From Mangrovicella endophytica (GTDB lineage Bacteria; Pseudomonadota; Alphaproteobacteria; Rhizobiales; Rhizobiaceae), in NCBI RefSeq assembly GCF_002893625.1, contig NZ_PKMZ01000001.1, positions 434,001 through 498,000 of the forward strand: DNA of 64,000 bases, read 5' to 3'. Positions 55,061 to 63,907 of the stretch are shown in pieces. The first letter of the stretch is position 1. Every line of letters begins with the position of its first letter. The position numbers and the translations under genes were made by a program. The notes under the pieces are model-generated. The model ran no database searches and was not told the origin of the DNA. It worked only from the letters and a program-made list of their open reading frames with translations.

Positions 55061-55540
55061 ATGCGCTGCCCTTACTGCGGTTCGCAGGACAGTCAGGTGA
55101 AGGATTCGCGCCCCGCCGAGGACGGTGGGGCGATCCGGCGCCGGCGCGTCTGCCCCGACTGCGGCGGCCGCTTCACGACCTTCGAGCGCGTGCAACTGCG
55201 CGAGCTCACCGTCACCAAGAAGTCCGGTAAGCGGGTCCCCTTCGATCGTGACAAGCTGGCTCGCTCGGTCGAGACGGCACTGCGCAAGCGGCCCGTCGAG
55301 GCAGAGCGGGTGGAGCGGCTGATCAACGGCATCGTCCGCCGGCTGGAGCAATCCGGCGAGGCGGAAATTCCGTCCGAGGAGATCGGCTCGATGGTCATGG
55401 AGGCTCTGAAGGGTCTCGACGACGTCGCCTATGTGCGCTTCGCCTCGGTCTATCGCGACTTTCGCGAGGCCCGCGACTTCGAAACCGTCATCGGCGAGCT
55501 ATCGCGTCCGGCGCGATCCGCGCCGGATGACGGCGCCTGA
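55061..55540 (+). CDS. nrdR: Transcriptional regulator NrdR
   Basis: NrdR is a repressor of ribonucleotide reductase genes that senses ATP/dATP. The zinc ribbon is complete: C3, C6, C31 and C34 ([17 protein letters not shown]). The ATP-cone domain spans about residues 49-139 ([38 protein letters not shown]). Length 159. A GTG directly before the ATG is possible, but homologues start MRCPYCG. The gene order glyA-nrdR-ribD-ribE-ribH-nusB is conserved in alphaproteobacteria. No ribonucleotide reductase gene is in the window. Confidence 0.97.
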   Translation: MRCPYCGSQDSQVKDSRPAEDGGAIRRRRVCPDCGGRFTTFERVQLRELTVTKKSGKRVPFDRDKLARSVETALRKRPVEAERVERLINGIVRRLEQSGEAEIPSEEIGSMVMEALKGLDDVAYVRFASVYRDFREARDFETVIGELSRPARSAPDDGA

Positions 55541-55580
55541 CGGCATCGGCGGCAGCGTGTCCGAACCGTCAGCACAGTCG

Positions 55581-55588
55581 AAGGGAGG
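55581..55588 (+). promoter_or_regulatory. Shine-Dalgarno deciding a GTG start for ribD
   Basis: AAGGGAGG is 7 nt upstream of the GTG at 55596. The frame is open further upstream (an ATG at 55527 lies inside nrdR), but no comparable ribosome-binding site precedes that codon and the extra residues are not conserved in type. Confidence 0.65.
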
Positions 55589-55595
55589 CGCGGTC

Positions 55596-56705
55596 GTGTC
55601 GGATCTCGACCGCCGCTTCATGGCCGCGGCGATCCGCCTGTCGGAGCGGCATGTCGGACTGACCGCGACCAACCCGTCAGTCGCCACGCTGATCGTGCGC
55701 CACGATGGCAATGGACCCGTGATCGTTGGCCGCGGCATCACCGCTCTCGGCGGCCGGCCGCATGCCGAGACGATCGCACTTGCCGAGGCCGGGAAGCTTG
55801 CCCGTGGCGCCACCGCCTATGTCACGCTGGAGCCCTGCGCCCATCACGGCCGAACGCCGCCCTGTGCCGAGGCGCTGGTGGCCGCCGGCGTGGCGCGCGT
55901 CGTCTCCGCCGCGTCCGATCCCGACGCGCGCGTCGACGGTAAGGGGCACGCGATCCTGACGGCGGCGGGTATCGAGGTCCTGCCGAAGGTGATGGCCGCG
56001 GAGGCCGGCAAGCCGATGTCCGGCTACCTGCTGCGCCACGCCCGCCACCGCCCGGAGGTGGTGCTGAAGCTTGCCCTCTCGTCCGACGGCCGGATCGGCC
56101 ATCGCGGCCGCGGCCAGGTCGCCATCACCGGGGCCGTTGCGAACCGGCAGACGCATCTCCTGCGCGCGCGGGCCGATGCGGTGATCGTCGGCACAGGCAC
56201 TGTCATCGAGGATGATCCGCTGCTGACCTGCCGCCTGCCGGGACTGCAAGACCGCTCGCCGCGTCGCATCGTCCTGGATCCGCGCCTGTCGATCTCCCCC
56301 ACCGCGCGCATCGTCCGGACTGCCCGCGACGTGCCAACGGCCCTGGCCGTGCTGCCGCAGGTGACCGCGGCGATGCGCCAGCCCTTCATCGATGCCGGCT
56401 GCGAATTCCTGGCCGCCGAAGCCGATCCTGCCACCGGCATGATCGCGCTGCCCGAGCTTCTCGACGATCTGGTCTCCTCCGGTGTCTCCAGCGTCCTGGT
56501 CGAGGCCGGCGCGCGGGGCGCTGCAGCCTTTCTCGACCAGGATCTCGTCGATCGTCTGATCCTCATCGAGAGTCCCCGGGAGATCGGCAGGGATGGCATT
56601 CAGTCCCCGATCGACCGCTCAGACGCGTTGAGGCGTTACCGGCCGACGCGGCGTGAGCGCTTGGGCGAGGATGAGTGGCTCGAATTCGAAAGGAAGACCG
56701 CCTGA
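55596..56705 (+). CDS. ribD: Bifunctional riboflavin deaminase/reductase RibD
   Basis: RibD catalyses the second and third steps of riboflavin synthesis from GTP: deamination of the pyrimidine and reduction of the ribose side chain. The N-terminal deaminase has zinc ligands H56, C81 and C90 and catalytic E58 (RPHAETIAL, EPCAHHGRTPPC). The C-terminal reductase domain includes RPEVVLKLALSSDGRIGH, ADAVIVGTGTVIEDDP and VLVEAGARGAAAFL. Length 369 from the GTG start. Its stop shares one base with the ATG of ribE (TGATG), so the two are coupled. Confidence 0.96.
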   Translation: MSDLDRRFMAAAIRLSERHVGLTATNPSVATLIVRHDGNGPVIVGRGITALGGRPHAETIALAEAGKLARGATAYVTLEPCAHHGRTPPCAEALVAAGVARVVSAASDPDARVDGKGHAILTAAGIEVLPKVMAAEAGKPMSGYLLRHARHRPEVVLKLALSSDGRIGHRGRGQVAITGAVANRQTHLLRARADAVIVGTGTVIEDDPLLTCRLPGLQDRSPRRIVLDPRLSISPTARIVRTARDVPTALAVLPQVTAAMRQPFIDAGCEFLAAEADPATGMIALPELLDDLVSSGVSSVLVEAGARGAAAFLDQDLVDRLILIESPREIGRDGIQSPIDRSDALRRYRPTRRERLGEDEWLEFERKTA

Positions 56706-57322
56706 TGTTCACCGGGATCGTCACCGACATCGGTCGGATCGACAGCGTCGAGGCGCTCGCGGGCGGCAGCCGCTTTCGCATCGCCACCGCCTATGACCCG
56801 GCCTCGATCGAGATCGGTGCCTCCATCGCCTGCTCCGGCATCTGCCTGACCGTGACGAGCCTTCCAACCGAAGGGTCGAACGAGCGCTGGTTCACCGTCG
56901 AGGCCTGGGAGGAGGCGATGCGCCTCACCACGGCCGGAACATGGCGCGAGGGCACCGCGATAAACCTCGAACGATCGCTTCGGATCGGCGACGAGATCGG
57001 CGGCCACCTCGTCTCCGGCCATGTCGATGGGCAGGCGGAGATCGTCGCCCGCGAGGAGGAGGGCGAGGCCGTGCGCTTCCGCATCCGCGCGGCACCGGAG
57101 GACAAGCGCTTCATCGCGAAGAAGGGCTCGGTCTGCCTCGACGGCACCTCGTTGACCGTGAATTCGGTGGATGACGATGTGTTCGACGTCCTGCTGATCC
57201 GTCACTCGCTGGAGGTCACGACCTGGGGCGAGCGCGCCGTTGGGGACCACGTCAACCTTGAGGTCGACCAGATTGCGCGCTATGCGGAGCGCCTGTTCGC
57301 ACCGGGTGCCGCACGTTCCTGA
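56705..57322 (+). CDS. ribE: Riboflavin synthase, alpha subunit
   Basis: Riboflavin synthase dismutates two 6,7-dimethyl-8-ribityllumazine molecules to riboflavin. The start MFTGIVTDIGRIDSVEAL is invariant in the family. Two homologous barrel domains of about 95 residues are visible: the first with IACSGICLTV, the second beginning at HLVSGHVDGQAEIV with VCLDGTSLTVNSV. Length 205. It shares one base with the ribD stop. The 97-nt gap to ribH is longer than other junctions in the cluster; no FMN riboswitch is seen there. Confidence 0.96.
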   Translation: MFTGIVTDIGRIDSVEALAGGSRFRIATAYDPASIEIGASIACSGICLTVTSLPTEGSNERWFTVEAWEEAMRLTTAGTWREGTAINLERSLRIGDEIGGHLVSGHVDGQAEIVAREEEGEAVRFRIRAAPEDKRFIAKKGSVCLDGTSLTVNSVDDDVFDVLLIRHSLEVTTWGERAVGDHVNLEVDQIARYAERLFAPGAARS

Positions 57323-57419
57323 CACGTCCTCTCCTCTGGAGTGGGACGGCGGCGGCCGTCGCGCGTTGGATTCAGATGGCGGCGTGACACGCTCCGGCAG
57401 CTCTTGAGGAATACATTCG

Positions 57420-57869
57420 ATGGCCGAAACGCCGCACATCCTGATCGTCGAAGCGCGCTTCTACGACCACATCGCCGACCATCTTCTCGCCGGCGCCAAG
57501 GCGCGGCTGGAGAAGGCGGGCGCGACCTACGACGTCGTCACCGTGCCGGGCGCACTGGAGATCCCTGCCGCGATCGGCTTTGCCGTGGCAGGTGCCGATC
57601 TCGGCGGCACCGACTATGACGGGTTCGTCGCGCTCGGCTGCGTCATCCGCGGCGAGACCTACCACTTCGACATCGTGGCGAACGAGTCCTGCCGCGCCAT
57701 CATGGACATGACGGTGGCCGAGGGCCTTGCCATCGGCAATGGCATCCTCACCGTCGAGAACGAGGAGCAGGCTCTGGTGCGCGCCGAGCCGACCCGTAAG
57801 GACAAGGGCGGCGATGCCGCCTCGGCCGCGCTGACGATGATCGCCCTCCGCGATCGCTTCGGGAGCTGA
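57420..57869 (+). CDS. ribH: 6,7-dimethyl-8-ribityllumazine synthase
   Basis: RibH condenses the RibD product (after dephosphorylation) with 3,4-dihydroxy-2-butanone 4-phosphate to lumazine, the substrate of RibE. Motifs are [35 protein letters not shown] and [17 protein letters not shown] with catalytic H82. Length 149 is typical. GAGGA is about 8 nt upstream. nusB starts 4 nt later, a fusion of riboflavin and transcription-factor genes found in many bacteria. ribBA is not in the window. Confidence 0.96.
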   Translation: MAETPHILIVEARFYDHIADHLLAGAKARLEKAGATYDVVTVPGALEIPAAIGFAVAGADLGGTDYDGFVALGCVIRGETYHFDIVANESCRAIMDMTVAEGLAIGNGILTVENEEQALVRAEPTRKDKGGDAASAALTMIALRDRFGS

Positions 57870-57873
57870 CGCC

Positions 57874-58395
57874 ATGGCCGAGCCGGCACCCCGTCCGATC
57901 AAGCCCGCGAACAAACGTGGCGCCGCGCGCCTGGCGGCGGTTCAGGCCCTCTATCAGATGGATGTCGGCGGCACCGGCCTTCTTGAGACCGTCGCTGAAT
58001 ACGAGGCCTACCGCCTCGGCCGCGAGATCGACGGCGACACCTATCGCGATGCCGATGCGGCCTGGTTCCGCGACATCGTTTCCGGCGTCGTGCGCGGCCA
58101 GACGGCACTTGACCCGCTGATCCATTCCTCGCTGCCGCAGGACTGGCCGCTGTCGCGGCTCGACACGACGCTGCGCGCGATCTTGCGGGCCGGCGCCTAT
58201 GAGGTGATGAGCCGCAAGGACGTGCCCGTCGCTGTGATCATCAACGAATATCTCGACGTCACACGCGCCTTCTACGAGGAGGACGAGCCGCGCCTCGTCA
58301 ACGGCGTCCTCGATCGCATCTCGCGGCGCATCCGCGGGGAGGGTAGGGGCGGCAGTGGCGGTGGGGGCTCCGGCGAGGCGCGGGGCGCCTCCTGA
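57874..58395 (+). CDS. nusB: Transcription antitermination/ribosome biogenesis factor NusB
   Basis: NusB binds boxA RNA with S10 (NusE) and supports rRNA operon antitermination. The helical fold shows [21 protein letters not shown] at the start and [21 protein letters not shown] and [20 protein letters not shown] later. Length 173 includes a Gly/Ser-rich C-terminal tail ([15 protein letters not shown]) that is probably disordered. The stop overlaps the ATG of the MFS gene (TGATG). Confidence 0.96.
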   Translation: MAEPAPRPIKPANKRGAARLAAVQALYQMDVGGTGLLETVAEYEAYRLGREIDGDTYRDADAAWFRDIVSGVVRGQTALDPLIHSSLPQDWPLSRLDTTLRAILRAGAYEVMSRKDVPVAVIINEYLDVTRAFYEEDEPRLVNGVLDRISRRIRGEGRGGSGGGGSGEARGAS

Positions 58396-59627
58396 TGGTG
58401 GCATCCGCCGCTGAGGCGGGGCTGCACAACGCACCGGCGCGGCGCAACGCCTATGTTCTTGCGGTTGCGCAGGCGATCGTCGGCTCCGCATCGCCGATCT
58501 CGATCGCGACAGGCGGTCTTGCCGGCTTCTGGCTGCTCGGCGGCGCCAAGAGCCTGGCGACACTGCCCGTGACCAGCTTCAATATCGGCGTCGCGCTCGG
58601 TGCTTTGCCGGCCGCCGCGCTGATGCGCCATCTCGGGCGCCGCCTGGGCTTGAGCTGCGGCACCGTCATCACCGGCCTCGGTGGCCTCGCCGCTGCGGCT
58701 GCGCTGTTTGCCTCCAGCTTTGCCGCCTTCGCACTTGCCTTGCTGCTGGTCGGCATGGGTGCGGCCTTCGTGCAGCAGTATCGCTTTGCCGCGCTCGACG
58801 GCGTGGCACCGGCCTTGCGTGCCCGCGCCGTGTCGATCGTCCTCACCGGCGGGCTGTTCTCCGCGGTCATCGGGCCGCAGCTGGTACGCTTCACCCGCGA
58901 CGCCTTTCCGACGACGCCCTTCGCCGGACCCTTCATCGGCATCGTCGTCCTGGCCGTGCTGGGGACGCTCGTGCTCTCGCTCCTGCGTTTGCCACCGAGG
59001 GTCGACACCGACCATGAGGCGGACAACGGTCCGGCGCGCCCGCTGCCGGAGATCCTGCGCCAGCCGAAGTTCCTCACCGGGCTTCTGTGCGGCGTCGTCA
59101 GCTACGCCATCATGAGCTTCGTCATGACGGGCGCACCGCTTGCCATCGTCGGCTGCGGCCTGCCGGAGGATGTCGGCTTCCTCGGCATCCAGTGGCATGT
59201 GCTCGCCATGTTCGCGCCGAGCTTCGTCACGGGACGGCTGATCCAGCGCTTCGGCAAGCACGCCATCATCGGCGCCGGCCTCGCGCTCCTGCTCGCCAGC
59301 GCGACGGTCTCGCTGCTCGGCATCGAGATCTGGAACTTCTGGGTGGGCCTTATCCTGCTCGGGCTCGGCTGGAACTTCGGCTTCATCGGCTCCACCGCGC
59401 TCGTGGCGGAGACCTACCGCCCCTCCGAGAGAAGCAAGACGCAGGGACTGCATGACTTCATCCTCTTCGGCTCGGTCGCGCTGTCGTCCTTCCTCTCGGG
59501 CCGGGTCCTCGATGCTGCGGGCTGGTATTGGATGAACGTCGCCGTCTTTCCGATCGTCGGTCTCTGCCTCCTCGTGCTCCTGGGCCAGAGCGTGTTCGCT
59601 TCAAGACGCAGGCGCTTGGCCACATAG
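58395..59627 (+). CDS. Major facilitator superfamily transporter
   Basis: A 410-residue transporter with about twelve membrane helices in two halves joined by a charged loop (about residues 195-220, PPRVDTDHEADNGPARPLPE). MFS features include MRHLGRRLGLSCG in loop 2-3 and RLIQRFGKHAIIGAGL at the matching place in the second half. The substrate is unknown; nothing links it chemically to the riboflavin genes upstream except a 1-nt overlap with nusB, which suggests co-transcription. The neighbouring hppA gene is on the same strand. Confidence 0.88.
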   Translation: MVASAAEAGLHNAPARRNAYVLAVAQAIVGSASPISIATGGLAGFWLLGGAKSLATLPVTSFNIGVALGALPAAALMRHLGRRLGLSCGTVITGLGGLAAAAALFASSFAAFALALLLVGMGAAFVQQYRFAALDGVAPALRARAVSIVLTGGLFSAVIGPQLVRFTRDAFPTTPFAGPFIGIVVLAVLGTLVLSLLRLPPRVDTDHEADNGPARPLPEILRQPKFLTGLLCGVVSYAIMSFVMTGAPLAIVGCGLPEDVGFLGIQWHVLAMFAPSFVTGRLIQRFGKHAIIGAGLALLLASATVSLLGIEIWNFWVGLILLGLGWNFGFIGSTALVAETYRPSERSKTQGLHDFILFGSVALSSFLSGRVLDAAGWYWMNVAVFPIVGLCLLVLLGQSVFASRRRRLAT

Positions 59628-59632
59628 CTCGG

Positions 59633-59661
59633 CTTGACGAGCCTAAGCCCTGAGATAACCT
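59633..59661 (+). promoter_or_regulatory. Candidate promoter of hppA
   Basis: CTTGACG at 59633-59639 matches the -35 consensus CTTGAC. TAACCT at 59656-59661 (16-nt spacing) is a modest -10. It lies right after the MFS stop and about 90 bases before the hppA ATG. Confidence 0.4.
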
Positions 59662-59750
59662 CCTGCCCGGCTGGACCGCCGCATCCGACAAAGGGCGGCG
59701 CGGACCGGCGAATTGGCCGGCAGAGAACCGGCGAGGAGGAAGGGGCCGTC

Positions 59751-61901
59751 ATGACAACAGTGTTGTCCGCAGTCATCGTCTGCGGAGTGCTCTCGATCGT
59801 CTATGCCGTCTGGGCGACGCGATCGGTCCTGGCGAGCGACCAGGGATCGCCACGCATGCAGGAGATCGCCGGCGCCATCCGCGAGGGCGCGCGCGCCTAC
59901 CTGATGCGCCAGTACACGACGATCGCGATCGTCGGCGTCGTCGTCTTCATCCTGACCGCACTGCTCCTGTCGCTCTATGCCGGCATCGGCTTCCTGATCG
60001 GCGCGATCCTCTCGGGCGCCGCCGGCTTCATCGGCATGAACGTCTCCGTGCGCGCCAATGTGCGAACCGCGCAGGCCGCCTCCCGTTCGCTCAGCGCCGG
60101 TCTCGACATCGCCTTCAAGTCCGGTGCGATCACCGGTCTCCTCGTCGCCGGCCTCGCGCTGCTCGGCGTCACCGTCTATTTCTTCGTCCTCACCGGCTCG
60201 CTCGGGCTGGCGCCGTCTGACCGCACCGTCATCGACGCGCTCGTCTCGCTCGGCTTCGGCGCCTCGCTCATTTCCATCTTCGCGCGTCTGGGCGGCGGCA
60301 TCTTCACCAAGGGTGCGGATGTCGGCGGCGATCTCGTCGGCAAGGTGGAAGCCGGTATACCGGAGGATGATCCGCGCAATCCGGCCACGATCGCCGACAA
60401 TGTCGGTGACAATGTCGGCGACTGCGCCGGCATGGCCGCGGACCTGTTCGAGACCTATGCGGTGACCGTAGTCGCCACCATGGTGCTGGGTGCGATCTTC
60501 TTTGCCGGCAACGCGGCGATCGGCACGGTGATGATCTACCCGCTTGCCATCTGCGGCGCCTGCATCCTCACCTCGATCGTCGGCACCTTCTTCGTCCGGC
60601 TCGGCCGCAACGGCTCGATCATGGGCGCGCTCTACAAGGGTCTGTGGGCGACGACGCTGCTGTCGATCCTCGGCATTGCCGCAGCGACAGCTGCCACGAT
60701 CGGCTTCGGCGACCTCGGCGAATCGACGGCCGGCTTCCCGATCAGCGGTCTCAATCTCTTCATCTGCGGCATCGTCGGCCTGGCGGTCACCGGGCTCATC
60801 GTCTGGATCACCGAATACTACACCGGCATCGGCTTCCGCCCGGTGCGCTCGATCAGCCAGGCCTCCGTCACCGGGCATGGTACCAATGTCATCCAGGGTC
60901 TCGCCGTCTCGCTGGAAGCGACGGCACTGCCGACGCTGGTGATCGTCGCCGGCATCGTTGCGACCTATCAGCTGGCCGGCCTCTACGGCACCGGCATCGC
61001 GGTGACCTCGATGCTGGGTGTCGCCGGCATGATCGTCGCGCTCGACGCCTTCGGTCCCGTCACCGACAATGCTGGCGGCATTGCCGAGATGGCTGGGCTG
61101 CCGAGCGACGTGCGCCGCTCGACCGACGCGCTGGATGCCGTCGGCAACACCACCAAGGCCGTCACCAAGGGCTATGCGATCGGCTCTGCGGGCCTGGGCG
61201 CGCTGGTGCTCTTCGCGGCCTACAACTATGACCTGCGCTACTTCGTGGCGCAGGCCGAGGCGGGGCAGGGCTTTGCCTATTTCCAGGGCGTCGCGCCGGA
61301 CTTCTCGCTGACCAACCCGTTCGTCGTGGTCGGCCTGCTGCTCGGCGGCCTCATCCCGTACCTCTTCGGCGGCATGGCGATGACGGCGGTCGGACGCGCC
61401 GGCAGCGCCGTGGTGGAAGAGGTGCGCCGCCAGTTCCGCGAGAAGCCGGGCATCATGGCGGGCACGGAGCGGCCGGACTATGCGCGGGCCGTCGACCTCC
61501 TGACGAGGGCGGCGATCAAGGAGATGATCCTGCCCTCGCTCCTGCCGGTCCTGGCGCCGATCGTCGTCTATTTCGGCGTTCTTCTGATCGCCGGCAAGAG
61601 CCAGGCCTTCTCGGCGGTCGGCGCGATGCTGCTCGGCGTCATCGTCACCGGCCTCTTTGTGGCGATCTCCATGACGTCCGGCGGCGGCGCCTGGGACAAC
61701 GCCAAGAAGTCCTTCGAGGACGGCTTCGTCGATACCGCCGGCACGCGTCACCTGAAGGGTTCCGAAGCGCACAAGGCGTCGGTGACGGGTGACACGGTCG
61801 GCGATCCCTATAAGGACACTGCAGGCCCTGCCGTGAACCCGGCGATCAAGATCACCAACATCGTGGCGCTTCTGCTCCTCGCGGTGCTGTCGCACAGCTG
61901 A
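59751..61901 (+). CDS. hppA: Membrane-bound proton-pumping inorganic pyrophosphatase
   Basis: HppA couples pyrophosphate hydrolysis to proton transport across the inner membrane and conserves energy from biosynthesis. About 16 membrane helices, 716 residues. Active-site motifs are [20 protein letters not shown] and the acidic run [18 protein letters not shown]; a second acidic motif [15 protein letters not shown] follows. K469 in [10 protein letters not shown] is the lysine that marks the potassium-independent class (potassium-dependent enzymes have Ala there). GAGGAGGAAGG precedes the ATG at 59751. A strong bidirectional terminator follows. Confidence 0.97.
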   Translation: MTTVLSAVIVCGVLSIVYAVWATRSVLASDQGSPRMQEIAGAIREGARAYLMRQYTTIAIVGVVVFILTALLLSLYAGIGFLIGAILSGAAGFIGMNVSVRANVRTAQAASRSLSAGLDIAFKSGAITGLLVAGLALLGVTVYFFVLTGSLGLAPSDRTVIDALVSLGFGASLISIFARLGGGIFTKGADVGGDLVGKVEAGIPEDDPRNPATIADNVGDNVGDCAGMAADLFETYAVTVVATMVLGAIFFAGNAAIGTVMIYPLAICGACILTSIVGTFFVRLGRNGSIMGALYKGLWATTLLSILGIAAATAATIGFGDLGESTAGFPISGLNLFICGIVGLAVTGLIVWITEYYTGIGFRPVRSISQASVTGHGTNVIQGLAVSLEATALPTLVIVAGIVATYQLAGLYGTGIAVTSMLGVAGMIVALDAFGPVTDNAGGIAEMAGLPSDVRRSTDALDAVGNTTKAVTKGYAIGSAGLGALVLFAAYNYDLRYFVAQAEAGQGFAYFQGVAPDFSLTNPFVVVGLLLGGLIPYLFGGMAMTAVGRAGSAVVEEVRRQFREKPGIMAGTERPDYARAVDLLTRAAIKEMILPSLLPVLAPIVVYFGVLLIAGKSQAFSAVGAMLLGVIVTGLFVAISMTSGGGAWDNAKKSFEDGFVDTAGTRHLKGSEAHKASVTGDTVGDPYKDTAGPAVNPAIKITNIVALLLLAVLSHS

Positions 61902-61935
61902 GCGGCTTGGCGACCGCTTCGCCGTCGCGCCTGAA

Positions 61936-61977
61936 ACAAGAAAAAGCCCCGCGGTTCGCGCCGCGGGGCTTTTCTTG
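61936..61977. terminator. Bidirectional terminator between hppA and bamE
   Basis: AGCCCCGCGG (61945-61954) pairs with CCGCGGGGCT (61961-61970) around a 6-nt loop, with AAAAA on the left and TTTT on the right, so it works for both convergent genes. Flanking ACAAG/CTTGT extends the symmetry. Confidence 0.9.
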
Positions 61978-62064
61978 TGAGGTCTGAGTGCCGGCTTTGC
62001 ACGGCACGGCTGCCAGCTTAGGGCATCCAGGCCGGCATTGCCGGCCCGGGCACGATCGGGTGAG

Positions 62065-62541
62065 TTACCGTCCCGGGACCTTGCTGCCGCCGATGGCCGG
62101 CGGGGCATTGGACGAGAAGATCTGGCCGATGAAGTTGGCGTCCTGACCGCCGGTCGGCGTGGTACGCGAGATGAAGTCGAAGACGACGCCGTTCTGCAGG
62201 CCGTAGTTGGCGAGCCGCTCGACCGTCCCTTCCTTGTTGAAATAGACGGCCAGAACCTTCTGATCGACCAGCGTCGGGTTCATGAAGGCGACCCGGCGCA
62301 CGCGCTTCTGCGAGATGTAGTAGAACACCTCGTTGTCGAAGGTCGCCTTGGTGGATGGTGACCCGAGCGCCAGCAGCACCTGCTCGCGGCTCGATCCGAC
62401 GGGCACCAGCTCCAGCGTCTGCTCGTCGATGACATAGCCCTGGTTGAGCACCTCGCTTGTGTTGCAGCCGGTGAGGGCCGCCATGCCTGCGAGGCTGGCG
62501 ATGAGCAGAGCGGGGCGGAGAGCCCGGACATTGCGGATCAC
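62065..62541 (-). CDS. bamE: Outer-membrane assembly lipoprotein BamE (SmpA/OmlA family)
   Basis: BamE is a lipoprotein of the BAM complex, which inserts beta-barrel proteins such as LptD and the Omps of this window. With a GTG start at 62541 the protein has 158 residues. The signal PALLIASLAGMAALTGC ends in the lipobox LTGC (lipidated C26). The BamE fold follows: VPVGSSREQVLLALGSPS and EVFYYISQKRVRRVAF. GGGAG is about 9 nt upstream of the GTG; no ATG exists nearby in frame, though an open extension goes to 62682. It is divergent from cbp3. Confidence 0.9.
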   Translation of the reverse strand: MIRNVRALRPALLIASLAGMAALTGCNTSEVLNQGYVIDEQTLELVPVGSSREQVLLALGSPSTKATFDNEVFYYISQKRVRRVAFMNPTLVDQKVLAVYFNKEGTVERLANYGLQNGVVFDFISRTTPTGGQDANFIGQIFSSNAPPAIGGSKVPGR

Positions 62542-62743
62542 TGTCGATGTCTCCCATAGGCCGCGTACGGCCCGGTTAGTTGCGATCTGCAGCTGAATTG
62601 CGGCGACGAGGAGGCTGGAGAGCCCCAGCCCCAAGCCATATGGACGGAAGCGCTTCGTAAAGCACCTTCGGGATCGTTGCAATCAAGCCGATCCTGTGCA
62701 AGTCCGGCCCGGCAGCGAGACTGCGGTCTGCGAAGGTTCATCC

Positions 62744-63256
62744 ATGTTCGAAGGCTTTCGGGCGCGCCGGCGCAACCGTGCCGTCGTCGACGGGCTTTAC
62801 GAGGCGGTGCTGGAACGCGCCCGCGCGCCGAAGCTCTTCATCGACCTCGCCGTGCCCGATACGGTGATGGGGCGGTTCGAAGCACTGGCACTGCACGTCT
62901 TCCTGGTGCTGGAGCGGTGCCGCCGTGAGCCGGCGCTGGCGCCGCTCGCCCAGGATCTCGTCGACCGCTTCATGGTGGATCTCGACGCGTCGATTCGCGA
63001 GCTCGGCATCGGCGACCAGTCAGTCCCCAAGCGCATGCGTAAGCTCGCTGGGCACTTCTACGAGCGTGTCGCCGCCTATGATGCCGCGCTCGCCGCCGGC
63101 GGAATCGAGTCGCTCGCCTCGGCACTTGATGGCCGGATCGTCGAGGGCGGGGATGCAGCGGAGCGTCTGGCAAACTACATGGAGGCGCAGAGAGCCGATC
63201 TCGCCCATCTGTCCACGCAGGATCTGCTCGCCGGGCGCCTGCGGCACGAGGCCTGA
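62744..63256 (+). CDS. Ubiquinol-cytochrome c chaperone family protein (Cbp3-like)
   Basis: A 170-residue soluble helical protein of the family related to mitochondrial Cbp3, which assists assembly of cytochrome b in the bc1 complex. Typical parts are NRAVVDGLYEAVLERARAP, a HVFLVLERCRREPALAPLAQ helix with a conserved Cys/Arg, DRFMVDLDASIRELGIGDQS and VPKRMRKLAGHFYERVAAYD. The ATG at 62744 has AAGG upstream; an in-frame ATG 16 codons earlier is less plausible. DUF177 follows after a 1-nt gap, an order I know from other alphaproteobacteria. Confidence 0.9.
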   Translation: MFEGFRARRRNRAVVDGLYEAVLERARAPKLFIDLAVPDTVMGRFEALALHVFLVLERCRREPALAPLAQDLVDRFMVDLDASIRELGIGDQSVPKRMRKLAGHFYERVAAYDAALAAGGIESLASALDGRIVEGGDAAERLANYMEAQRADLAHLSTQDLLAGRLRHEA

Positions 63257-63257
63257 C

Positions 63258-63830
63258 ATGACACCGAACCCGCAATCTGCTGCCGCCATCAACCTGATGA
63301 TATCAGCCATCAAGTTGCCGCGCGACGGAATGCCGATCGCCTTCAAGGCGGATGAGCGGGAGCGCAAGGCTCTGGCGGAGCAGCTCAACATTCCGGCCGT
63401 TGAAAGGCTGAAGGCCACCTTGCGCGTCGCGCCGTGGCGCGGCGATGGCGTGAAGGTCACCGGCAGCCTGACGGCCGATGTGGTGCAGAGCTGCGTCGTC
63501 ACGCTGGAGCCGGTCCGCCAGCGGGTGGAGGAGCCGGTCGAGCTCGTCTTCGTGCCGGAGCGCTCGAAGCTCGCCCGAATCGTTCCGCCGCAGGAGAACG
63601 AGCTCTTCATCGATCCAGAAGGCGCCGACATTCCGGATGTCTTCAGCGGCGACCGCATCGATCTGGGCTCGGCGCTTGCCGAGATCGTAGCGCTCGGCCT
63701 CGATCCCTATCCTCGCGCGGCGGGGGTGGGCTACGCCGAGGTCGACACCGACCCCGCCCCGGAGGCGACGGTCTCACCTTTCGCTGCCTTAGGCGCACTG
63801 CGGAAGGAAAAGCCGGACGACCACTCGTGA
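63258..63830 (+). CDS. DUF177 (YceD) family protein
   Basis: The YceD/DUF177 family is linked to 23S rRNA accumulation and large-subunit biogenesis in plants and bacteria. The 190-residue product has a basic/hydrophobic N-terminal strand region (MISAIKLPRDGMPIAFKADE), the central signature VVQSCVVTLEPVRQRVEEPV (with the family C-x-x-T/C pattern), and a C-terminal ALAEIVALGLDPYPRA motif followed by a Pro-rich tail. In many bacteria it precedes rpmF and plsX; here plsX follows directly and rpmF is absent from this spot. Confidence 0.9.
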   Translation: MTPNPQSAAAINLMISAIKLPRDGMPIAFKADERERKALAEQLNIPAVERLKATLRVAPWRGDGVKVTGSLTADVVQSCVVTLEPVRQRVEEPVELVFVPERSKLARIVPPQENELFIDPEGADIPDVFSGDRIDLGSALAEIVALGLDPYPRAAGVGYAEVDTDPAPEATVSPFAALGALRKEKPDDHS

Positions 63831-63907
63831 TGGAGCTCCCGCAGTTGTCAGCGGCCGGCAAATGGCTATGGTCGCGCCGCTTCCGGCGCTCTGCCGGTCA
63901 ACAGTGA
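63830..63907 (+). CDS. Tiny 25-codon reading frame between DUF177 and plsX (doubtful)
   Basis: An ATG overlapping the DUF177 stop (TGATG) opens a 25-codon frame ending in a TGA that overlaps the plsX GTG (GTGA). The peptide is basic with two Trp (KWLWSRRFRR). No Shine-Dalgarno of its own is seen. It could be a coupling peptide that carries ribosomes from DUF177 to plsX, or simply chance. Low confidence. Confidence 0.2.
   Translation: MELPQLSAAGKWLWSRRFRRSAGQQ

Noticed and set aside
57323-57419. Possible FMN riboswitch in the gap before ribH
   Set aside because: A GGATTCAGATGGCGG stretch looks faintly similar to part of the RFN element, but the conserved multi-helix core is missing and 97 nt is too short.
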